A stretch of 64,000 nucleotides of DNA from Apoda limacodes (taxonomy: Eukaryota; Arthropoda; Insecta; Lepidoptera; Limacodidae). Below the pieces are notes generated by a model that was given only the letters and a program-made list of their open reading frames with translations, did no database searches and was not told the origin of the DNA. Location: positions 687,001 to 751,000 of the forward strand of contig OX291553.1 in assembly GCA_946406115.1 (NCBI GenBank), given 5' to 3'. Both the position numbers and the translations under genes were made by a program. Each line of letters opens with the position of its first letter. Positions within the stretch are counted from its first letter, which is position 1. Below are positions 11,721 through 21,120 of this stretch, in pieces.

Positions 11721-12354
11721 AGCTAGTATTCAATAAAATCTGAACTTGTATTTTTTCATTTCATATAATTCATATAATTTGACTCGACTTATATCTGTTA
11801 CTTGTAATAGCTTTAACTTTAAATATCTGCTCGAACTCAGTTTTCAAGAAGTCAAAAAGAGTATTGTAAATATGATCTGGATCACCCTGTGTCAATTGCA
11901 AAAATGGAATTTTATATTCAATTTTAACTTGAAATTAATTAATACAAGCAGATGTCACTGGTCTACATCATACTAGATTGCACTTTTTCTGTGTTTAAAA
12001 TAATACGTTCTGACAGCAGTGGTCAGATGGTAAGTTGGAAATGTTAAGCTTAGTAACAGCCTCTACATTGCAAAAATATTATCAATACAAGTGGCCTATG
12101 TGGCTGTAATTCTAGTTGGTTCTAGAAATAAATTAAGTATGTAGGTCAAAATATTCAACTAAGTTAAGAATTATATCCTATGAGACATTTGAAAAACGAG
12201 GCGGTCGGTAATAAAAAGGAAGTCAATATCATATCATATTAGATTAGATTATTAGACTTCTTGATGAGTTTTAAAAATATATGATTGTTTTAAAATTACT
12301 ATATAATTTGATGGATAAACTACGGACAAATGGACGAGTATAAATAAAAATGTT

Positions 12355-13656
12355 AAAACAAGAATGTTGCTACCTTCGACAGCTATAATGTTAGAAATAT
12401 AATGTTGCTACCTTCGACAGCTATAATGTTAGAAATATAATGTTGCTACCTTCGACAGCTATAATGTTCGAATTAGAATGTTGCTACCTTCGTGAGCTAT
12501 AATGTTAGAACTAGAGTGATGCAACCTTTAAGGGCTATAATGTTAGAAATAGAATGTTGTTACCTTCGACAGCTATTAAGTATGAACTAGAATGTTGCTA
12601 CCTTTGAGAGCTACAATGTTAGAACTAGAATGTTGCTACCTTCGACAGCTATAATGTTATAAATAGAATGTTGCTACCTTCGAGAACTAAAATGTTAGAA
12701 CTAGAATGTTGCTGACATCGTCAGCTATAATGTTAGAACTAGAATGTTGCTACCTTTGAGAGCTACAATGTTAGAACTAGAATGTTGCTACCTTTGAGAG
12801 CTACAATGTTAGAACTAGAATGTTGCTACCTTCGACCGCTATAATGTTCGAACTAGAATGTTGCTACCTTCATGGCCTAAAATGTTAGAACTAGAATGTT
12901 CTTACCTTCGACAGCTATAATTTATGAACTAGAATATTGTTACCTTCGTGGCTTAAAATGTTAGAACTAGAATGTTCTTACCTTCGACAGCTATAATATA
13001 TGAACTAGAATGTTGTTACCTTCGACAGCTATAATCTATGAACTAGAATGTTGCTACCTTCGTGAGCTATAATGCTGCTACTTTCGAGAGCTATAATGTT
13101 AGAACTTGAATGTTGCTGACGTCGAGAGCTATAATGTTCGGACTAGAATGTTGCTTCCTTAGACAGCTATAATGTTCGAACTAGAACGTTGCTACCTTCG
13201 TGGGCTATAATGTTGCTATTTTCGAGAGCTATAATGTTAGAACTTGAATGTTGCTAACGTCGAGAGCTATAATGTTCGAATTAGAATGTTGCTACCTTCG
13301 TTAGCTATAATGCTAGAACTAGAGTGTTGCAACCTTTGAGAGCTATAATGTTAGAACTAGAATGTTGCTACCTTGGAAAGCTACAATGTTAGAACTAGAA
13401 TGTTGCTACCTGCGAGATCTACAATGTTAGAACTAGAACATTGCTACGTTCGAGAACTATAATTTGTTAGAACTAGAATGTTGCCAACTTCGACAGCTAT
13501 AATGTTAGAACTAGAATGTTCCTCATTTTGACAGCTATAATCTTAGAACTAGAATATAGTAACATTCAAGGACTATCATGTTAGAACTAGAATGTTGCTA
13601 TCTTTGACAGCTATAATGTTAGAACTGGAATGTTGCTACCTTTAACAGCTATAATA
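12355..13656. repeat. Minisatellite, ~38-bp unit, about 34 copies
   Basis: The array repeats a unit with two halves, aatgttgctaccttcgacag and ctataatgttagaactag. Most copies differ by one to four substitutions (for example cgagagct or cgtgagct for cgacagct). Several copies are shortened where one half is missing. The period is not a multiple of three and stops occur in every frame, so it does not encode a repeat protein. A 29-bp inverted repeat sits directly to its right. Confidence 0.95.
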
Positions 13657-13676
13657 TGTTGTTTTTGCTTATGGGT

Positions 13677-13748
13677 AAAATAAATAAAATGCTACTTTCA
13701 TTAATTAAAGGTCATATTCATAAATGAAAGAAGTATTTTATTTATTTT
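13677..13748. repeat. Inverted repeat (hairpin) at the edge of the minisatellite
   Basis: 13677-13705 pairs with 13720-13748 (29-bp arms, a few mismatches, 14-nt loop). The arm core is aaaataaataaaat. Confidence 0.8.
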
Positions 13749-13960
13749 GCTATTATATTATTATATATTATATTATCGGTGACCGCTTACTTTAAAAATA
13801 AATAATTAAATTAAAATAAAAAAAAAAATTGTGTGTGTCAGCTCCGACGCACGACTGGAGTTTACTATACATATATAAATATATATTTATTCATTTCATA
13901 TACATTTATTATAACTAATCGACGAAATATTTTACATTAAACTTTTTACAATAGTCAATT

Positions 13961-14686
13961 TCAGATGTGCACGGGTGCGACGGACCCTGAGGGTTGGTTG
14001 ATTGCCAGAATATTTTGGGCTTCCTTAATTAATTTTTTTTTTAATCGGTAAGCTCGCTGTCTCTCGGCTGGAGTTTTTGGAGGTTTAGATTTTTTCCTAG
14101 TAAAAAAATATGTAAATGCAAAATGCATAATTATAAAATTTTTAATTAACTTTAAAAAGAAAATTGATAAAAAAAGGTTTTCATAAACATTTTTTTTAAA
14201 TTATTATAATTAATTTTTTATTTAAAATATAATATTATCTCAATAATTAACAAAAATGGTTATAAAAAGATAATTATGTCACTAAATCTTTTACGTACAA
14301 TAATAAATAGTACATGAAAATTATTTAAATAAGCTAAAAAATAACCTTTCTAAAGAAAATTTTATAAAAACATTATTATAATGAAAAAATATTGTCAATT
14401 TTTCTGATAATATTATCGAATTATTGACTACAATTGTTAATATTCAAAAATTATTTATAAAATAAATCATAATAACGTGGAAGAATTTATAGACATCGAC
14501 AAAAAAATTAATTTTTGGTTAGGTTAGAAATTTTCTATTTTATGTGGATGCGCTCGATAATTATTAAAATATTTAATAAATACAAATTGCACATGCTCAT
14601 ACATATAATACATGAATTGCAACGTACCTTGCAGCCACGTGTTTTTTAGATGTTCCGGCAATATCATCTACACCTCTTTCTGCCAT
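13961..14686 (-). CDS. Small two-exon gene, TPAERQR-motif protein (64 aa)
   Basis: Exon 1 is 14628-14686 (ATG at 14686; 19 codons plus 2 nt) and ends at a strong GTACGT donor. Exon 2 is 13961-14096, preceded by a T-rich tract and ACTAG acceptor. The 531-bp intron leaves the frame intact and joins to a 64-residue product ending in TGA. Exon 2 carries KPPKTPAERQRAYRLKKK, a basic motif I know from many small arthropod proteins that are often linked to transposons; its function is unknown. The rest is Lys-rich and probably binds nucleic acid. An AATAAA signal (minus strand, 13886-13891) lies ~70 bp past the stop. There is no neighbour on the same strand. It could be a stand-alone gene or the accessory gene of a DNA transposon whose ends I could not define. 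Confidence 0.6.
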
Positions 14687-15039
14687 AGCGGAACACAATG
14701 ATAACGATTAAAACTTCACAATAACAATATTAATTATTGATATTTATAATAAAAACAGCAATATAAAAATGTCGACACTGATAGAAATAAACAAACCCAA
14801 TAACATATAGGTATAGTCGCTTTGCAGTATACCCTATGCACATGTCCCTATACCCTACACTCACAACCAAATTAGAAAGTTGCGCGACATAGGATGCGCA
14901 CCAAAAACGTAACGAGGTCATTCATCGATAGATTTTACTCCTCACATTTTTCTCATACCGGGCTCCTTATACATGCAAATCGATTCTTAAGGAGTAAACT
15001 CCAAAAACTTGAGGGGGGATACAACAAACGTGATTTTTT

Positions 15040-15100
15040 TGCCGTTTTTATAGATAATGGTGCGGAACCCTTCGTGCGCGAGAAGATTTTTTTAGTATTT
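15040..15100 (-). repeat. Fragment of the dispersed 'aagggttccgcaccattatc' repeat
   Basis: Read in reverse, 'cgcgcacgaagggttccgca' followed by 'ccattatctataaaaacggc' is the same wording as at 20115-20165 and 30600-30650. It ends at the LINE tail. Confidence 0.6.
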
Positions 15101-15111
15101 AATATAACCTC

Positions 15112-16335
15112 CAAAGTCAAAGTCAAAGTCAAAGTCAAAATGGTTTATTCAAATAAGGATTTTACAATCACTTTTGAATCGTCAAAGTTATAAAATATTA
15201 TTTTTTGAACCCTCCCACCTTTCCGCCGGTTCACAATGTTGTTGATTTCTACCGAGAAGAATCCGGCAAGAAACTCGATAGTTACTCTTTTAAAAACACT
15301 ATCAATAATACAAAAAAACTAAAATACAATTAACGTTTTATATAAAAAATTTTTAGTCGTACAATTTTATGTTTTTTCCATTTTAATTTGGTTTACCTAT
15401 GCATCCTGTAATTGAGCATCATCAGTCCCAAGGATTTTTATCATTTACATAGTCTAAAAATTGTAGTATGCCTTTTTACAAAGTACCTGCTTGATAAAAG
15501 ATTTAAATTTACTTATTGATAGATTTTGAATTTTATTGGGAACTTTGTTGTAAAAGTGTATACATTGCCCCATAAAAGAGTTACTTATTTTGTGGAGACG
15601 TGTATCATGCACCAACAGCTTATTTTTACTTCTAGTATTTACTTTGTGAAGGTCACTTTTCTTGCTGAAACTATTGATATTTTTATGTACATATAAAAGA
15701 TTTTCATATATGTACTGCGACACTAAAGTTAAAATTTTTACTTCCCTAAACCTATCCCTCAGAGATATCCTAGATCCTAATTTATTAATAGCACGAATTG
15801 CCCTTTTTTGTAACAAAAATATTGTATTTACATCAGCAGCGCTACCCCACAATAGGATACCATATGTCATTAAACTATGGAAATAGCTAAAATATACTAT
15901 TTTTGCAGTGTCGACATCGGTCAATTGTCTTATTTTCTTGATCGCATACAAAGCAGAGCTAAGTTTTTTGGCTAGGTTATGAATATGAGGACCCCATTGA
16001 AGTTTGGAGTCCAGCGTTATGCCAAGAAAGACTGTTGAATTAACAAGTTCTAATTGCTCGCCATTAATATTAATACATGTCTGTCTCTGACTAACATTTG
16101 GTAATGTAAATTTAACACATTTGGTTTTTTTTTCATTAAGTAACAAATTATTAGCGTTAAACCAATTTACAATTTTAGAAAGGGCATTATTTAATTCATT
16201 ATAATATGTCTGTCGTCTCTTAACTTTAAAAAGCAAAGAGATGTCATCAGCAAATAAGACAATGTCATGGTTTTTTACATTATATGGGAGATCATTAATG
16301 TAAATAAGAAATAGAATTAATGTAAATAAGAAATA
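15112..16335 (-). mobile_element. 5'-truncated Jockey/CR1-like LINE (copy A)
   Basis: The element runs on the minus strand from the reverse-transcriptase palm through its C-terminus, a 3' UTR and a (TTTGAC)n tail at 15112-15139. It is nearly identical to copy B at 40412-41656, which begins slightly further upstream. It inserted into the 3' end of a Tc1-type transposase gene. At the junction the phrase attaatgtaaataagaaatag is present twice (about 16294 and 16316), probably a scar of the insertion or of template jumping during 5' truncation. Confidence 0.85.
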
Positions 16336-16383
16336 GAAATATAATCCATTATTTTCAATCACAGCAAGCAAGCGCCGCCGCAT
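15454..16383 (-). pseudogene. Chimeric frame: Tc1 transposase C-terminus fused to LINE reverse transcriptase
   Basis: The 309-residue frame begins with MRRRLLAVIENNGLYFY, which is the C-terminal tail of a Tc1-type transposase. From about residue 25 it becomes LINE reverse transcriptase: LIYINDLPYN, then the catalytic-site block LFADDISLLFK (F-A-D-D, residues ~40-50), NNLLLNEKKTKCVKF, FLGITLDSKLQWGPHI and MTYGILLWG. The RT is truncated before its N-terminal palm and has no endonuclease domain, so it cannot be active. The fusion comes from insertion of a 5'-truncated LINE in the same orientation. It is an accident and not a selected gene as far as I can tell. Confidence 0.75.
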
Positions 16384-17446
16384 AGATCCGACTATATTAG
16401 AACAGATATCTGTTCCTCTAATATTATTCCAAATTTCTAAACAGTGAGCCTCTAATGACTCTGTAGTTCTTTCATTTCTTGTCCCATCTTTGTACCATCA
16501 AACCCCATAGGTTTTCTATGGGATTTAAATCTGGTGATTTTGCAGGCCAAGGAATAACATTAATGTCCGGGTGTTAACTAAACCAATCCTGCACTATATG
16601 CGCTCGATGCACAGGACAGTTATCATGCATAAACTGTATTTGTGGCATATCGGCTAATGGATAAACACACCGCGCTGTTGGCAACATGATCTCGTCTAAC
16701 AATTCCACATAATGTGAAGCTCTAGCGCGCCCTGCTATCGAGATTAATTCACCAGGACCAGCCGCAGTCATCCACCCCCACATATTTAGTGATATCCGTC
16801 CAGATTCCATATTTGGGACAACATTTTGTTCTGCATAACGGGTTCCATTTCTGCGCCACAAATGAAGACTACCGTGTTCAGATGATACGAACGGCTTCTC
16901 ATCGGTGAATAATGTGTGCTCCCAGTCAAAATCTAAATACTCCCTTGCAAACAACAGTTTATTTTGTTTATGGGTATTAGTTAAATATGGTTTTTTAGCT
17001 GGCTTTCTATGATGCAATCCTTCAATATGCAGAGCTCGGCGAACTGTGTGTGTAGATGTATAAAACATGTGTCCAAACACAGCACTCGGTATGAAACCAT
17101 TGTTCTCGTATTGTTCCACCATGAATCTTCTTTGAGTCGTATCAATGTGCCGTGGCCGTCCACTTCGAGGTCGAGTTGATAAACTCCCCCCCCCCCCCTT
17201 TTGGTTGCGCGAGACCCAACGCTTTACGGTAATCCACTAAAAACCAAATAGCCAGATTAAAATAAACATTTTTCAAACTACTGAAATTATATTTTAATTT
17301 TTTTTTAGAAATTTACTTACAAAAAGTGTGATATTAAAAAATTATGACATACCATTAACATCAAATAAAATACTTACGGTAAAACCAGTCTCATTGCAAA
17401 TTTGTGATATATTGTAACCCATATTATGTTGTTCTATAATACGCAT
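16330..17446 (-). pseudogene. Tc1-type transposase with an intron, disabled by a nonsense codon and a frameshift
   Basis: Exon 1 (17378-17446, 23 codons from ATG at 17446) encodes the first part of a helix-turn-helix and ends in GTAAGT. A 141-bp intron (17237-17377) ends in TTTTTAG. Exon 2 resumes in frame with WITVKRWVSRNQ, a glycine run encoded by 13 G's, the GRPRHID linker, then the DDE domain. That domain has FTDEKPF (first D), FMHDNCPVHRA (second D) and, after an in-frame TAA at 16574-16576, SPDLNPIENLWG (final E). The D-to-E spacing fits Tc1 (DD34E). A second lesion, a frameshift after the LMVQRWDK block (about 16495), separates the C-terminal tail, which runs into the LINE. Introns are uncommon in Tc1 transposases. 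No terminal repeats were found. Confidence 0.75.
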
Positions 17447-17808
17447 CCACTCTTAAATATATATATATTGGCCTGAATATCATTTTTAGCAAAGAAATTT
17501 AATAAAAACATAAAAGAACCTTATCAACACAAGCACCTACAGTAACTTACAGTAACTCATCCACAACGACAAAAAAAAATGGCTACCTTAGTAATTACCG
17601 AATCTAACTTCATAGCTAAATGAAAACACCAAACAACCTTGTCAGCACATACCCCCAGAAACAAATCGGTAACGAACGAGAAACATTAAATGTCTACCTA
17701 CGTAGTATCCGCATCTAACTTAATAGCTATTAGAAAATTGGTCTAAGCTGTTTAACGCAACAAAATATTCATAATTCGTAAAATGTAACAAAAACAAAAA
17801 TGAAGGCA

Positions 17809-17881
17809 TAAGGTGAGATTCGAATCCACAACCACTGAGTACACGTATTAAGATCTGATACGTCTATTCACTAGGCTACGG
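17809..17881 (-). repeat. tRNA-like sequence (tRNA pseudogene or SINE head)
   Basis: On the minus strand there is a box-A-like tagcctagtgaa, a potential anticodon arm (acgtat paired with atacgt) and a box-B-like T-arm with loop TTCGAAT. The acceptor stem does not pair, so it is not a working tRNA gene. Confidence 0.4.
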
Positions 17882-17889
17882 ATACGATA

Positions 17890-20090
17890 TTTTCTTAGTG
17901 AAATTATTATATACAATATTAAATGAAACTAATATTACCCAGTTTCTACTTATAACTTTATTTCTTTAAGTGTGTGAGTGACTACGCCTCGCTGCCATTC
18001 TATTTTGTTTTGAAATTCTATATGCAGTTCTGCACCGTACGTAATGATAAAATATCTCACTTCATGTCGCTATACTAAATGTACGGAAGCTGAAAACATC
18101 AAATTCTCAGATAGATTCAGTTTATTTTATAAACCACCATTGATACCAATGGATAAAGCTCGTGAAGCACTTTCACGATTAATAATCAGTATTTCGATCT
18201 CGTGTATGGTTCAGAAATAATCTAACTATGGGCGTAATTGAGAAAAGATATTTTTAGCGGGAAACAAAAATATGATAACAAAATATGGAAACCAAAAGAT
18301 GGTGTCTTGTGACATTGTGTTCTTGAAATAATAGGTGACATTTTGTTTCTTTTACAGTTATTGTCGAGAATCATAAAACTTGATATCTACCTCAGCGTTT
18401 CAACAGAATTTCTCCGGCTTGGAGCAAATGTACGATTGGATACTTCTTATATGTAAATGAAACGATCACAATCCGAGGAGCTTTCCGTCGCAGCCGACAT
18501 CGTGCGACGCGCGCCTTCCACAGTTCAGTTGCGAGACAGTACAGACGCTGCCTCGTGTCACACGCTCCGTTTGTCACTCAAAGGTTTCATTACATACTTC
18601 ATACCACTTGCTCTACTGTGCCACAACCAGGCTGCGGCGAGGCGCGGCCGCCAGATTGATTACATTTTACGACACCAATAAAACGTTGCTTGCGGCAATT
18701 TGTCTAAATTGTGTAACTATTTTCCGTTTGCTTAAGACCTTCTTATAATTTTAATTGTAATTTTATAAGTATTGCTTGACGTATGTGATTCATTAGAAAA
18801 AAAATATGTTAATATCGTTTCATAAAAAAATTAGTACAATAAAAAAATACATAATTAATAGGTAAACTTAGTTTCATACTCATAGTGGACAGATGTATTA
18901 AATCTGATTACGGATTTAATGTATTTTTATCGATATTTCAGGTTTGAAATTAAATTAAAGAATATTTAATCGAAAATTGAGAACTGTCCCCTTATTCTGA
19001 ATTGACTCCTAAACCGAGAATTCCATGGTAAACTATATGTGAGTACATTGTCGGGTCTTGAGAGATGAGACAGTAGGACTTTCGCCTTCTCACATAGATT
19101 TTAGCCTGGATTTGTTAAGTATGGTTTGTAAGGTGGATTTCTCGAGACAGCTCAAAATTTTGATCCATCTTGATAGTTTCGCGAGACAGAGTTGTGGTCT
19201 CTAAACATAGAATGATTTTTTATAAGAGTGTTACAGTTATTTGTGACTGATGGATGTAATTTTTATAAATACGTTACGGTAATTTGTGGCCGATGGATAT
19301 ATTTTTTATAAGAGCGTCACAGTTATTTGTGACCGATAGATATCATTTTTATAAGAGCGTCACAGTTATTTGTGACCGATAGATATCATTTTTATAAGAA
19401 CGTCACAGTTTTTTTGTGTAAAATTCGTATCTATAGCTGTTTGTTTAGGACAGGCGTTGTGTTACTGCCTCCCTCTGTAGTGTTCGTGGTTTCGGTTCCT
19501 GAGGCACGGTACAGAATGAAAGGGGGAGATAGAATTCAAAATGGTTGTATTTAAAAGAAAGAAGATGGGAAAAATGGTCTTTATTGGAGATAGCTGACGA
19601 CTTTCATCTGATGAGGAACTTCAGACAACTGTTTTCCAGTAAAAGATCCAACTAGCGCAATTGCTGTCCCGTTAACTTCACCAAAGTTCTGGCTGACGAA
19701 CCAGGAGTTTTTTTTCGTCCAACTAAGAAACCTGAAAATACAATTTCGTTAAAGCCTGTCCAGTTTTAGTTTACATAACCTAAAAGGAAAACGAAAATTA
19801 ATAGCCTAGGCCAGGAAAACTAACAAAAGCTAATGAAAGAATAAAAGAAAATGCTGAAAGAAAATGGTTTGAAAAACTACAACTACAAAAAAAATAAAAG
19901 TAAAGTTAAAAGTTACGACAACGTTTATGCAACACCTTAATAACTTACTTATTTTGATCAGGTACGGTTGAGATAGTTAATTATTCTGTATAACACTGTA
20001 TAGTGTACAAAAGGCTTACCATGAACTCTTAAAGCGATCTTTTTTAAGCCTTAAACAACATTGCACTGCTTATTCGTACCATGAGCGTAC
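17890..20090. other. Non-coding stretch with a CpG-rich patch
   Basis: 18440-18660 is CpG-rich and contains an arthropod initiator-like ttcagttgc. It could be a promoter, but no following exon is supportable. Short frames in it show no domain. Confidence 0.35.
19217..19420. repeat. Tandem repeat, 43-bp unit, ~4.5 copies
   Basis: The unit contains ttttataagagcgtcacagt and tatttgtgaccgatagatat. The two right-hand copies are nearly identical (period 43) and the left ones are more diverged. Confidence 0.85.
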
Positions 20091-20093
20091 CTA

Positions 20094-20490
20094 AAAATCG
20101 GCCAAGTGCGAGTCGGACTCGCGCACGAAGGGTTCCGCACCATTATCTATAAAAACGGCAAAAACGTTTGTTGTATGGAAGCCCCCCCTGAAATATTTGT
20201 TTTTTTTCATTTGATTATTTATTTTTAAAGAGACTATATAACTAAATATTATGTGAATATTTTAAGCGTCTACCTGTTGTCTTTATCAGTATCGAGCAAA
20301 AAAATCACGTTTGTTGTATGGGAGCCCCCTTAAATATTAATTTTATTCCGTTTTTAGTATTTGTTGTTATAGCGGCAACAGAAATACATCTTCTGTTAAA
20401 ATTTCAAATTTCTAACTATCACGGTTCATGAGATACAGCCTGGTGACAGATGGACGGACGGACGGACGGACAGCGGAGTCTTAGTTATAG
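20094..20490 (+). repeat. Dispersed lepidopteran repeat 'cggccaagtgcgagtcggac'
   Basis: This is the fullest copy in the window. It runs from aaaatcggccaagtgcgagt through the 'cacgtttgttgtatgggag' and 'gagatacagcctggtgacag' stretches to a (GGAC)n run at 20452-20473. It is non-coding and of high copy number in Lepidoptera. Class not assigned. Confidence 0.7.
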
Positions 20491-20682
20491 GTTTCCGCTA
20501 ATTACCCTAAAAACTGCCCTATTTAAGCCTTGTTTAATTGGCCACTGACTCGCCGTTGACCTGCGTTCTGCTAATTCATTTACTATAATCTGTGCGCAAT
20601 TCGTACCACGAGGTGCCAACAATCCTTATATTGGATAGCTCATCTGGCAGACTTAGCGATTCATAAACAGTTATGTGACGAT

Positions 20683-21120
20683 TCAATATTTATGCCTTGA
20701 CATTTTTGTAATACTATGTTTTTATTCAGAATTTAGCATGAAGATTTGCATAAGTAAACAATTCTCAATAAACGTACTTCATATAGCAAAATGCATCTTT
20801 AAATTAGAATGGCGCCTTCAAATGTATAAGGTTAGTTTTTTAATGCATTAGCCGAGAAAAAGTTACGATAAAGAAGGTAGTTGTCTTGGTTTTTACGTAT
20901 TCTGTATAGTGGTATGACGTGTTAGTTTATTTGAAATTACCCGGGGTTTGTTAGAGTTTTACGAACATTTAGAGCATAATATTAATATTCTATTAGGATT
21001 CTATTAATTTAGGATAATATAGACCGTTCATATTAATCCAGGACTCTATAATAGTACTCCAGCTAAAAAACTAGTATATTATAATTAAAAGATATTCTTT
21101 TTTATTTCTGAAAATTAATT
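20683..21120 (-). repeat. Dispersed repeat; uninterrupted relative of the site that holds the Polinton
   Basis: Read in reverse, 21120-20880 matches 42985-43235 and 20830-20683 matches 61655-61830. The two matching pieces are split by 18.4 kb at the second locus, because the Polinton plus ~430 bp of other DNA lies between them. Matching phrases include caagacaactacctt and cgccattctaatttaaagat. Confidence 0.75.

Noticed and set aside
12355..13656. Possible CRISPR array (repeated ~38-bp units)
   Set aside because: There are no unique spacers between repeats; the units abut directly, vary by substitution, and the DNA is eukaryotic. It is a minisatellite.
17809..17881. Functional tRNA gene
   Set aside because: Only the T-arm and part of the anticodon arm fold; the acceptor stem does not pair.
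18392..18681. Opposed frames in a CpG-rich patch
   Set aside because: The two strands are open only because stop codons are rare in GC-rich DNA; no domain or conserved start.
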